Assembly: GCA_023421075.1 (NCBI GenBank)
Contig: JAEZUM010000006.1
Location: forward strand, 1 to 64,000
DNA length: 64,000 bases
Direction: 5' to 3'
From: Bacillota bacterium
Lineage (GTDB): Bacteria; Bacillota; Clostridia; Lachnospirales; Lachnospiraceae
Shown: positions 35,890 through 44,317 of the stretch, piece after piece
Numbering within the stretch: the first letter of the stretch is position 1
Layout: the number at the start of each line of letters is the position of its first letter
Program-made: the position numbers and the translations under genes
The notes under the pieces: model-generated
Told to the model about the DNA's origin: nothing
The model's database searches: none
The model's input: only the letters and a program-made list of their open reading frames with translations

Positions 35890-35955
35890 TATTAGATGAA
35901 ATTCTAACATATAGATTGACAATCATAAAATAATATGTTAGATTAATATCTAACA
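35890..35955 (+). promoter_or_regulatory. Promoter with two palindromic operators for the MFS/ArsR-type operon
   Basis: A perfect palindrome TGTTAGATTAATATCTAACA (35936-35955) overlaps the -10 position downstream of TTGACA (35916-35921). A second, imperfect copy (TATTAGATGAAATTCTAACA, 35890-35909) lies just upstream of the -35. The two sites bracket the promoter, as expected for repression by a dimeric winged-helix regulator; the ArsR-type gene at 37280 is the natural candidate. Confidence 0.75.
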
Positions 35956-36003
35956 AGAAATATATGGATTACAATACCTATTTTTGATATGGAAGGGGAA
36001 CCT

Positions 36004-37314
36004 ATGGACATGGAAGAGAAGATTGGATATAAACAGATACTGAGACAAAAGGAGTATATGAAAACCATCATAGCAGCACTAATCAATCGATTTGGAGATT
36101 CTATCGACGGTATCGCACTTATCTGGTTAGTATATCAGCTGACACAGAGTGCAGCCTGGTCGGCACTTATATTTGGTGTGAACAGAATTCCGACAATATT
36201 CTTGCAGCCCTTTGCCGGAGCAGCAATTGAGGGCAAGAACAAGAAGCAGATCATGATAGTAACCGACGTCATTAGAGGGCTTTGCGTTGGATTTATTGCG
36301 ACTGCTTTTGTATTCGGGTTCTTAAATCAATGGTGGTTACTGGGAGCTACAATTATTATCTCCTGTGCGGAGGCCTTCCGAGGTCCTGCTTCCTCTGCCT
36401 TGATCCCTAAGCTCCTTGATAAGAAGTATTATGCCTTTGGATTGTCCTTAAACTCCAGTGCCTGCAATGTGATGGAGCTGATTGGCCTTGGTGCTGCCGG
36501 TGTAATTATATCATTGTTCTCTGTATCAACAGCGATCTATATCGATATGATCACCTTTTTCCTTTCGGCACTGATTATTCTGACACTAAGAGTAAAGGAA
36601 GAAAATCTGGTGAAGGGAAGAATTAATGCAAAAGAATACATGAGCAGCTTAAAGGGAGGATTTTCTTATCTGAAGGAAAATTCTTTGCTACGATATTTTG
36701 TACTGCTGGCAGTCTTTTTAAATGCGGTGCTGGTACCACTCAACAGCTTGCAGGCACCACTGATTAGTGAAGTGTTGAAGGTGAATGAAATAATGCTGTC
36801 TGTTCTTGGGTTCGCGATTACAACCGGGATGATTGCTGGTGCGGCAAGCTATCCATACCTCAGTAATAAATTAAATAAGAGAGGAATCGCTTCCTTTAGT
36901 GCATATTCCATCGGTGTTTATTATCTGATCTTTGTAATAGTCGGTAGATTTATCACCTCGAAGCCTTTGATTTATATCCTGATTTCAATCTCCTCTTTTA
37001 TTGTAGGAACAGCGGTAGCTCTGTTGTCAACCTTCTGTAATGTGGAATTTGTTAAGAATATTCAAGTGGAGTATATCGCACGCGTATCTTCAATCTTTAG
37101 CGCCAGCTGTGTAGCGGCGATTCCCGTAGTATCTTTTCTCGTAAGTGTACTTGCAGGTTTCACCCCAACTGTAGTATTATTCTTAATAGCAGGTATAATC
37201 GATATCATAGTCAGCACCATGTTAATCAGGAAGAAACGGTTTGCAGCTATGGATCTTGAAGAAACGGAGGATATTTTAAGTGGAGAAGAAGTTGCAGATA
37301 GTACAGCATGCTAA
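36004..37314 (+). CDS. MFS transporter, drug-efflux type
   Basis: This 436-residue membrane protein has about twelve hydrophobic helices, starting with KQILRQKEYMKTIIAALINRFG and a central cytoplasmic loop near residues 195-215. It resembles the enterobactin/macrolide-efflux-like MFS group (MFS_3 type). The ATG at 36004 follows AAGGGGAA. The regulator gene starts inside its 3' end, so the two form one operon under the palindromic operator. The substrate could be a drug or a metabolite; the sequence does not tell. Confidence 0.88.
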   Translation: MDMEEKIGYKQILRQKEYMKTIIAALINRFGDSIDGIALIWLVYQLTQSAAWSALIFGVNRIPTIFLQPFAGAAIEGKNKKQIMIVTDVIRGLCVGFIATAFVFGFLNQWWLLGATIIISCAEAFRGPASSALIPKLLDKKYYAFGLSLNSSACNVMELIGLGAAGVIISLFSVSTAIYIDMITFFLSALIILTLRVKEENLVKGRINAKEYMSSLKGGFSYLKENSLLRYFVLLAVFLNAVLVPLNSLQAPLISEVLKVNEIMLSVLGFAITTGMIAGAASYPYLSNKLNKRGIASFSAYSIGVYYLIFVIVGRFITSKPLIYILISISSFIVGTAVALLSTFCNVEFVKNIQVEYIARVSSIFSASCVAAIPVVSFLVSVLAGFTPTVVLFLIAGIIDIIVSTMLIRKKRFAAMDLEETEDILSGEEVADSTAC

Positions 37315-38386
37315 TCTGGTGGACGAAGCCTTTGTACTCCTTTATTATTGTGTCAATAAGGATGACATGGAGGAGACGTATGAGCGATATGCAGATTTAC
37401 ATCAGAATAATATCGAGGAATATAATGAGCGATTCCATCTTGTCCATACCATTTGTACCGATGTGAAGAAGCATTTTTCTGACAGAGGGGAACGGCTCGA
37501 ATATCTGTTTAAAGCAAGAAATGCAGACTTTATGACCTATGCTGCAATATCAATACTATGGAATTTCCATGATTATAATAAGAAGCTGATACCTTTTGAG
37601 GAAGCCTTTGGAGCATTAGAGGAGGAGAAAAAGGTTCAAAGCTATGCCGGATTAATCGATTCGGATGAATATTTTAATACATCGAAGGAGGAATTAAGAA
37701 ACCTCTCCGATCTAATGGCATTTCTTGAGAACTCCTCTCTGGAAGGGGAAGCGAAATGGGAGATTATTAAGATATTTAATCATCAAGAGGTATTTTATAA
37801 CGAAGTGAATGACTTGTTGGCAGAGACAATCGAACTGTTAGGAAACAGACATCAAGACACCATCCGTAAGATGGAGAAGGCATTCTATGAGTATTGGACT
37901 GACTATCAGAGTAAGAAGGATATAATCGAAACGATAAAAGAAAAGCTGAGTATCACTTGGGAAAGCCGTTTGGCCGGTACCGTTATCGTGCCACACTTGT
38001 TTCGGCCCTTTAGCATAGCCTTATCCATGGATGCGGAGGAACTCTCCAAACCCGATGTCATCCGTATCGGTATTATGATGAATGAGGATTTTGTCCTTAC
38101 CGGCAAACGCATCAAGAAAGAGGATATTGTGAATATCGGAAAGCTGTTCAGTGATAAGAGCAAGGTAGATATCCTTGAAATAGCAGGAAAGAAGCCCTGT
38201 TACGGGAAGGAACTGGCCAATGAATTACAGCTCTCGACGGCAACCATCTCCTATCATGTGAACTCTTTATTGAAGGAAGGGTTATTAAAGGCTGAGGTAG
38301 AAGCAAATAAAGTATATTATAGTTTGAACCGGGAGAAGCTATCTGCCTATTTTGAGGATGTTAAGGATTATTTTCTACGGGGATAG
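37280..38386 (+). CDS. ArsR-type winged-helix regulator with long N-terminal domain
   Basis: The 368-residue protein has a helical N-terminal region of about 280 residues with no recognised motif. A C-terminal ArsR-like winged helix follows at about 285-355 (LFSDKSKVDILEIAGKKP, then ELANELQLSTATISYHVNSL). The GTG at 37280 overlaps the transporter gene by 35 bases behind GGAGG. The domain order and coupling suggest it represses its own operon at the palindromes near 35890-35955. The N-terminal domain may bind the pump's substrate. Confidence 0.8.
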   Translation: MEKKLQIVQHANLVDEAFVLLYYCVNKDDMEETYERYADLHQNNIEEYNERFHLVHTICTDVKKHFSDRGERLEYLFKARNADFMTYAAISILWNFHDYNKKLIPFEEAFGALEEEKKVQSYAGLIDSDEYFNTSKEELRNLSDLMAFLENSSLEGEAKWEIIKIFNHQEVFYNEVNDLLAETIELLGNRHQDTIRKMEKAFYEYWTDYQSKKDIIETIKEKLSITWESRLAGTVIVPHLFRPFSIALSMDAEELSKPDVIRIGIMMNEDFVLTGKRIKKEDIVNIGKLFSDKSKVDILEIAGKKPCYGKELANELQLSTATISYHVNSLLKEGLLKAEVEANKVYYSLNREKLSAYFEDVKDYFLRG

Positions 38387-38524
38387 CTTGAAACCGGTAA
38401 GGCTTTCTGTCGGAAAGAGACAGAAAATAGAATGATCCATGAGAAATATAATATAACCCATTGGATATCCGGATAGGTTTGAGGTAAACTACAGGTTAGA
38501 ATAATTCGTTCACAGGAGGAGCTT

Positions 38525-39427
38525 ATGAAGCCGAATATGTCCCAAAACAGAAATCCTGCAGACGCCAATCAGATTACTCGCGAGTATTTTGATTCGTTGC
38601 TGATTGAAATGCGCCACATCGATTCCGTTATCCCGTCCACAGCCTTAGAATTATACGGGGAAGCCTTTGCTACACCGGTCATGACAGCGGCGTTATCGCA
38701 TCTGAAGAATTGTCATCCCGGCGGAATGGCGGAGATGGCCAGAGGAGCAGCTGCTGCAAAGGCAGTCATGTGGACCGGTATGGGGGAGGAATCTGAGCTG
38801 GAGGAGATTACTGCGACAAAAGCAAAGACAATCAAAATAATCAAACCTCATGCAGATAACCGAAATATTTATCGAAAGCTAGAGCACGCAGAGTCCTGCG
38901 GATGCCTTGCAGTGGGAATGGATATTGATCATGCCTTCAACAGCAGGGGGCAATATGATACCGTACTAGGACTTCCGATGACCGGAAAAACCCTTGATGA
39001 AATTAAGGATTTCGTGAAAGCGACTAAGCTGCCCTTTATCATTAAGGGCGTGCTGAGCGAACGCGACGCCGATAAATGTCTGGAAGCAGGAGTGAAGGGG
39101 ATCGTCGTATCCCATCATCATGGTATTCAGAATTATGCCATCCCGCCGCTTATGATCTTACCGAAGATAGCAAAACTGGTGAATCACAGTATTCCGATCT
39201 TTGTGGATTGTGGTGTAACAAACGGTATGGATGTCTTTAAGGCATTAGCCCTTGGAGCGACAGCTGTGTCAGTAGGGCGTGAGCTGATGACACCGCTTAG
39301 TGCTGCCGGAGCACAGGGAGTGCAGGAAAGGATCCGGGAGATCACGGAGGAATTGGCCGGAGCGATGACACGGACCTGTTCGCCGGATTTGGAGCATATC
39401 GATCCGTCCGTGATTTGGAACAGATAA
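38525..39427 (+). CDS. FMN-dependent alpha-hydroxy acid oxidase/dehydrogenase-like protein
   Basis: The 300-residue TIM-barrel protein has the family's flavin-site segments: LPFIIKGVLSERDA (catalytic-site lysine), GIVVSHHHG where the proton-abstracting histidine is expected, FVDCGVTNGMDVFKALALGA and VGRELM. The usual SNHGGR motif is altered, and the substrate-binding arginine after the histidine is missing. The N-terminal third is also shorter than in lactate oxidases (about 350-400 residues). The substrate may therefore lack a carboxylate or differ from lactate. AGGAGG precedes the ATG. Confidence 0.8.
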   Translation: MKPNMSQNRNPADANQITREYFDSLLIEMRHIDSVIPSTALELYGEAFATPVMTAALSHLKNCHPGGMAEMARGAAAAKAVMWTGMGEESELEEITATKAKTIKIIKPHADNRNIYRKLEHAESCGCLAVGMDIDHAFNSRGQYDTVLGLPMTGKTLDEIKDFVKATKLPFIIKGVLSERDADKCLEAGVKGIVVSHHHGIQNYAIPPLMILPKIAKLVNHSIPIFVDCGVTNGMDVFKALALGATAVSVGRELMTPLSAAGAQGVQERIREITEELAGAMTRTCSPDLEHIDPSVIWNR

Positions 39428-39472
39428 AGAGTTATCAAGAAAGAAGTTGTTGAAATAAATATGATTTCAGAA

Positions 39473-39520
39473 AAAGGACCAGCGGCTCCCAGTATACACA
39501 GGGTACCGTTGGTCCTTTCC
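39473..39520. terminator. Bidirectional terminator between the FMN enzyme gene and sfsA
   Basis: AAAGGACCAGCGG pairs with CCGTTGGTCCTTT with one mismatch, flanked by A-run and T-run. It serves the convergent genes on both sides. Confidence 0.85.
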
Positions 39521-39563
39521 TTCTATTTAACTCTGACATCAATCCTTATTATATAGGGAGCAT

Positions 39564-40250
39564 TTACAGCTGTATTTTTACCTCGGCCCCGAGTTCGATA
39601 CCATCCTCTGTAACCACACAATCGCAGGCAAGCACCGATACACCTTGATCCCTTGCGATAGACAGAGCTTCCGATAATTTGGGATCTCTCATTGTATTTG
39701 GTGTAAAGTATCTGACACCCTTCATCTGTATTAGGAAGAAGATATAACCCTCATAGCCTTTCTGTACAGCCTTGATCATCTCATAAATATGCTTCGTGCC
39801 CCGTTCAGTGGGAGCGTCCGGAAACATTGCCACACCGTCCGATTCCAGCGTCACACCCTTAACCTCAATGAATCCCTTTCGCTCCCCTGCTTCAAAATAT
39901 ATATCAAAGCGGGAATTGCCATAGACCACCTCTCTTGTCAGCTTAGTTACCGCAGGAAGCTCCTTTATTCGATTATCCCTTATGCTTTCGTAGACTACCG
40001 CATTGGGTACCTGTGAATCGATATTGATTAAGACGTCTCCCTTACAAGCAGCGATGAGTGAGTACTTTGTCTTACGCTCTTTGTTCGCGGCCTCTTCTAA
40101 AATTACCTTAGTTCCCTCTTGCAGAATTTCTTTGCATCTACCCGTATTCTTGACATGTACAATTTCTTCTTTGCCGTCTACAAGTACATGAGCTAGAAAA
40201 CGATTCGGACGAATTAGAAAAATAGCTTTTTTCGTATTGTGATATTTCAA
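39564..40250 (-). CDS. sfsA: SfsA family DNA/RNA nuclease (sugar fermentation stimulation protein A)
   Basis: SfsA proteins have an N-terminal OB-like domain (FLAHVLVDGKEEIVHVKNTGR) and a nuclease domain with the PD-(D/E)xK-like sequence FDIYFEAGERKGFIEVKGVTL near residue 125. I place the start at TTG 40250, seven bases after AGGAGG, giving 228 residues, the family length. An upstream in-frame ATG at 40358 would add an unrelated hydrophobic stretch. A role in sugar gene activation was proposed in E. coli; the fold implies nucleic acid binding. Confidence 0.93.
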   Translation of the reverse strand: MKYHNTKKAIFLIRPNRFLAHVLVDGKEEIVHVKNTGRCKEILQEGTKVILEEAANKERKTKYSLIAACKGDVLINIDSQVPNAVVYESIRDNRIKELPAVTKLTREVVYGNSRFDIYFEAGERKGFIEVKGVTLESDGVAMFPDAPTERGTKHIYEMIKAVQKGYEGYIFFLIQMKGVRYFTPNTMRDPKLSEALSIARDQGVSVLACDCVVTEDGIELGAEVKIQL

Positions 40251-40393
40251 GACAGGACCTCCTATACTTGCACAGCATTGATTTGGTTTGAGACAACTAG
40301 TATGAGTATAGCATAGAAGCATACCTGAAACAATGAGAAGAGGAGGATAGAAATGCACAGGAATGAAAGAGGCTTCCTCCTATCAGAAAGTGG

Positions 40394-40444
40394 TTGACAT
40401 GAGATGACAAAAGTAGTATTCTGTTAATAGACCACTCGGTCTAT
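40394..40444 (+). promoter_or_regulatory. Promoter with TetR-type operator
   Basis: TTGACA (40394-40399) and TATTCT (40417-40422) are 17 bases apart. Just downstream, ATAGACC (40427-40433) and GGTCTAT (40438-40444) form a palindrome around ACTC over the expected transcription start. This suits negative autoregulation by the TetR protein that follows. Confidence 0.8.
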
Positions 40445-40465
40445 AAATTCAAAAAATGATTGGAG

Positions 40466-41092
40466 ATGATTTTTCTGAAGGACAGAAGCTTTGAGCGACG
40501 GGATGAACTGCTAGAAGCAGCACTGAATGAATTTACAATAAAAACCTATGAGGAGGCTTCCTTAAACACAATTATTAAGAATGCAGGAATTAGTAAAGGA
40601 ACATTCTATTATCATTTTACGGACAAGCAAGCTCTTTATCTATTTCTACTGGAACAATCTGTCGCTAAGAAGTGGGATTATATTAATGAACAGTATAAAA
40701 CGAAGGAACAGATACCCCAAGGCAGTATATTTGATAAATTTAAGGATCAAGCAAGAATTGCTATGGAATTTGCTATGCAATATCCCAAGTATCATGAGCT
40801 TGGTCAGATGTTTTCAAAAGAGAAGGGTAATCCGATCTATGAGGTAGCCCTGGCCAAGATGGGTGGAGATACAGAGAAGCTCCTTGGATCAATGATAGAA
40901 AAGGAATATGAAGCCGGCAGCTTTCAAGAAGGGTATTCAAAGGATTTTTTGGTTAGGACCTTAGGGTATCTTTTTACACATTTTCACGAGATCTTTCATC
41001 GGGAAGAGGATTTTCGACTCGATATTATGTTATCTCACCTGGATGAATATGTTAACCTGATCCGTTTTGGGATTGAGAAAAATAAAGAATAG
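40466..41092 (+). CDS. TetR/AcrR family transcriptional regulator
   Basis: The N-terminal helix-turn-helix is clear: ELLEAALNEFTIKTYEEASL, then IIKNAGISKGTFYYHFTDKQALY. The rest is the helical ligand domain, for a total near 208 residues. The start is uncertain. ATG 40466 is in frame but lies almost on the TTGGAG site, a TTG at 40460 precedes it, and a CTG at 40475 has better spacing. A membrane protein gene follows 11 bases later and is probably its target along with itself. Confidence 0.92.
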   Translation: MIFLKDRSFERRDELLEAALNEFTIKTYEEASLNTIIKNAGISKGTFYYHFTDKQALYLFLLEQSVAKKWDYINEQYKTKEQIPQGSIFDKFKDQARIAMEFAMQYPKYHELGQMFSKEKGNPIYEVALAKMGGDTEKLLGSMIEKEYEAGSFQEGYSKDFLVRTLGYLFTHFHEIFHREEDFRLDIMLSHLDEYVNLIRFGIEKNKE

Positions 41093-41103
41093 GAGAGGAT
41101 ATT

Positions 41104-41688
41104 ATGAATAATGCAAAAACAAAGTTATATGATCGGATTTTTGCAGCCATATTTGCTGTGCTTACCATTGTATTTGTAATGATTGGCTTTATGAATGAGG
41201 GGTTGTTTGATTGGGCATTTGCCCGTCACCAAAACCAACTGAGTTGGTATATCAGACCGTTATTCCTGATTCCCTTCTGCTTTTTTGCGTATCGAAGAAG
41301 CCTGGCCGGTATATTCGGGACTATGTTTTTTCTTGTAACCAGTATGATGTGGTTCCCGGTACCGGTAGAGGTGAATAGTACAGTTAGTGATTTTCTGGCA
41401 ATGGAGAAAGAGTATCTAACCGGTGAGTGGGGGACCTCCAAGATATTAATTACAATACTGGTTCCTGCTTCCTTGACCGTATTGGCCTTAGCTCTCTGGA
41501 AACGCAGCCTTTGGATGGGAATATCGACACTTATTTTCATTGCCGTTGCCAAGATGCTTTGGAGTGTGGTGTTTGGCGGTGAATCAGGTAAATCAGTTAT
41601 AGTACCCGCCCTGATCGGTTTGGTTGTCTGTATCGTAATGGTTGTGCTGGGTTTTATTAAACTGGAGAGGAAGAAAAACCAAGCATAA
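41104..41688 (+). CDS. Multi-pass membrane protein, unknown function
   Basis: The 194-residue protein has about five hydrophobic segments (roughly residues 12-30, 48-64, 70-86, 112-132, 136-182 as two). I recognise no family motif. AGGAGAGG precedes the ATG. Close coupling to the TetR gene suggests it is induced by the regulator's ligand. Confidence 0.75.
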   Translation: MNNAKTKLYDRIFAAIFAVLTIVFVMIGFMNEGLFDWAFARHQNQLSWYIRPLFLIPFCFFAYRRSLAGIFGTMFFLVTSMMWFPVPVEVNSTVSDFLAMEKEYLTGEWGTSKILITILVPASLTVLALALWKRSLWMGISTLIFIAVAKMLWSVVFGGESGKSVIVPALIGLVVCIVMVVLGFIKLERKKNQA

Positions 41689-41714
41689 TTTATGATGTCA
41701 TTATAGGAATAGGT

Positions 41715-41759
41715 AGACCCCCTTCTTCGGTGAGAAGCCGATGAAGGGGGTCTTCTTTT
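41715..41759 (+). terminator. Terminator after the TetR/membrane protein operon
   Basis: GACCCCCTTC (41716-41725) pairs perfectly with GAAGGGGGTC (41743-41752), followed by TTCTTTT. Confidence 0.9.
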
Positions 41760-41852
41760 GAAATACAGTAGCGTAAAGAGTGTATTGTGTGAATGGCATA
41801 TTTATAACAAAGCTTAAAAAAATTTAATTTTTGAAATTTTTGTTAATACCAG

Positions 41853-41881
41853 TTGATTTTATATATAACATATCGTATAAT
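41853..41881 (+). promoter_or_regulatory. Promoter of the first c-di-GMP riboswitch transcript
   Basis: TTGATT (41853-41858) and TATAAT (41876-41881) are separated by 17 bases. The start would fall just before the riboswitch. Confidence 0.75.
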
Positions 41882-41887
41882 GCTAAA

Positions 41888-41975
41888 TGTTGTTGATAAT
41901 AGCAAACTTACTGAAAAGTAAGGACGCAAAGCTGTGAATCTAAGGTGTTAACTATGATCGTCCAGTTGCCAAAGC
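41888..41975 (+). promoter_or_regulatory. c-di-GMP-I riboswitch (GEMM-I) upstream of a chemoreceptor gene
   Basis: The aptamer signature is present: GATAATAGCAAAC, the CTTACTGAAAAGTAAG stem with a GAAA tetraloop, GGACGCAAAGC, then GATCGTCCAGTTGCC closing the second stem. A promoter lies directly upstream and a terminator follows at 42008. This arrangement suits transcriptional control of the chemoreceptor gene by c-di-GMP. Whether binding turns the gene on or off cannot be read directly. Confidence 0.92.
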
Positions 41976-42007
41976 AAAAAAAGCGGAAATAACGATTTCT
42001 CTTATTG

Positions 42008-42039
42008 CTGTGGTTAAAAATACCACAGTTCTTTTTTTG
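42008..42039 (+). terminator. Riboswitch-associated terminator
   Basis: CTGTGGT (42008-42014) pairs with ACCACAG (42022-42028), followed by TTCTTTTTTT. It lies between the c-di-GMP aptamer and the chemoreceptor start and is the likely expression platform. Confidence 0.85.
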
Positions 42040-42201
42040 TGAACATGATTTATTCAGTAGTTAATCCCCTGTGTACAAATACGTTCTATACCTAACATCA
42101 GTGAGTTATCTCACCGGTGTATTAAATACTGCGTATTTTAGTAGAATTCATAGAAAAAAGTGTGGGTATGTAAAACAAATTTGAAAAGGAGAAATACTAA
42201 A

Positions 42202-44193
42202 ATGAAATTGTCAAATAGAATTGCACTATTTGTCGGAGTACTTGTTCTGGTTGTTGCCGGTGGTTTAGGAACAATATCGATTGTTTTAGGCTTTAATACT
42301 GCTTATCATGAGGCAGAGAAAGGATTGGAGGAAGCCTCTGTCCAAGGTGCTAATTATATCAATGCCCGTTTACAGATGCGTACCGGTGTTCTGCAGCAGG
42401 TAGCTAACCGCATCAGTGCCATGTCACCGGAGGAGCAATTAGGCGTCCTGGCGGATGAAGCTGGAGAACTGGGTTATCTTGATATGGCAGTGGTTAGTCC
42501 TGAGGGAATAGCAAAATATGCAATTGGTGGAGATGAAGCAGATCTAAGTGAGCGAGAGTATGTCCAAAAGGCTCTGAAAGGACAGGCTTGCTTCTCGGAT
42601 GTACTGATCAGTAAAGTTACCAACGGTACGGTAATCATGTATGCAGCGCCGATCAAAGCAGGAGATTAGGTTGTAGGCGCACTCATCGGGAGAAGAGATG
42701 GTTCTGCGTTAAATGAGATTATTCAAAATATGACCTTTGGAGAGAATGGGAAAGCGTTCATTCTTGGATATGACGGAACATTCTATGCACACGAGAATAA
42801 TGAGATTGTCATGGAACAAAGAAATGTAATTAAGGATATCGAGGAAGAGAAGGAATTCAAGGATTTTGGAATTGATTTTGAAAACTTCAGAGTCAGTAAA
42901 GAAGGAAAAATCGAATATAACCTGAATGGTGAATTATTTGTTGCATCCCTTGTGACCATTCCGAATACAAACTGGGTGTTGGCATTAAAAGCACCTAAGG
43001 CTCAAATAACCCAAGGGATTGACAGCATGACAGTCTTATTGGTTATCTTCTCGGTAATTTTCATTGCAGCCGGTGTGACGATTGCTTTTGCTCTTGGCAA
43101 ATCCATATCAAAGCCGATTACAAATGTAGTTGATCTGCTAAATAATATGTCCCAATATGATATGACGGTCGAGAACAATTCGAAGGCGGATAAATATATC
43201 AATCGAGTAGATGAAATCGGAATTATGGCCAATGCAACGCTTGTTCTTCAGGACAATTTACGGACGCTGATCGAGAGTATCGCTCAATCAGCGGAACACA
43301 TTGCGGCAGCTTCGCAGGAGTTATCAGCGACCACACAGCAGGCAGCAGAAAGTGCAAATGAGGTAGCGGTTGCAGTACAGGATATCGCATCCGGAGCAGC
43401 AGATCAAGCAAGTGATACGGAAAAAGGTGCCGGAGAGATCGAACACTTAGGAAACTTGATTGAGAAGGACCAGAAGCTTATCGTAGAATTAAACGGATTG
43501 GCAAATGAAGTAGAGAGATTAAAGAGTGAAGGTCTCGATGTACTTAGTGTTCTGATTCAAAAGACCGATATGACAAATAAGACAGCAACCGAGGTTCGTA
43601 ATATTATCTTAGAAACCAATGAAAGTGCCAATAAGATTGATAATGCCAGCCAAATGATACTTAATATCGCCAGTCAGACAAATCTGTTGGCTCTGAATGC
43701 GGCTATAGAAGCGGCCAGAGCAGGGGAACAGGGCAGGGGCTTTGCAGTAGTGGCGGATGAGATCCGCAAATTAGCCGAGCAGACCAACCGTTTTACCGGT
43801 GAAATCGTGAGAGACATTGAGGATCTGACCGGCAAGAGCCAATTTGCAGTAAAGGCAATGGCAGAGGTTGGTGATAATCTTGAAGAGCAGACAAATAGTG
43901 TTGATTTTACCAATACAAAATTCGAGGGAATTGCAGAAGCGATAGAGGATCTGAAGAGATTAATCAACCATCTGAATCAACAAAGCAAGGAAATGGGCTA
44001 CAAGAAGGATGAAATCGTTGGAATTATCCAGAATCTGTCCGCTATCTCAGAGGAGAATGCTGCAGGAACCGAGGAAGCTACCGCATCCATAGAGGAACAA
44101 ACCTCTTCCATGAATGAAATTGCCAACTCCAGTGAAAGCCTCTCCGGATTAGCAGAAGAAATGCAAAAATCAATATCGAAATTTAAAATGTAA
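42202..44193 (+). pseudogene. Methyl-accepting chemotaxis protein interrupted by one in-frame TAG
   Basis: The gene starts at ATG 42202 behind AAAAGGAG. A membrane helix lies at residues 8-30, then a Cache-type sensor region, a second helix, HAMP, and the signalling domain with the hairpin tip SQTNLLALNAAIEAARAGE and GFAVVADEIRKLAEQ. Codon 156 (42667-42669) is TAG. The frame continues directly as VVGALIGRRDG with no other defect. A lysine or glutamine codon one base away would restore it. Downstream 3' parts keep good coding quality, so the break is recent, strain-specific or a sequence error. A c-di-GMP riboswitch controls it. Confidence 0.88.
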
Positions 44194-44237
44194 ATTCAAA
44201 AATATCAGCTTCGCAGATATTTTGTGAATTATGAATA

Positions 44238-44268
44238 AAGAAGAGCCTGGCGACAGGCTCTTCTTTTG
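44238..44268. terminator. Terminator between the chemoreceptor and flagellin genes
   Basis: AAGAAGAGCCTG pairs perfectly with CAGGCTCTTCTT around a GCGA loop, with flanking T and A runs. It can serve the two convergent genes. Confidence 0.88.
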
Positions 44269-44317
44269 TCTTGAAACAACTATATTGGCAGTAGTTAAAT
44301 GAATACTGAGATAGGGC

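Noticed and set aside
42667..42669. Programmed TAG read-through or pyrrolysine in the chemoreceptor
   Set aside because: No downstream stem-loop or pyrrolysine gene is visible, and chemoreceptors are not known to use it. A plain nonsense change or sequence error is simpler, so the gene is listed as interrupted.
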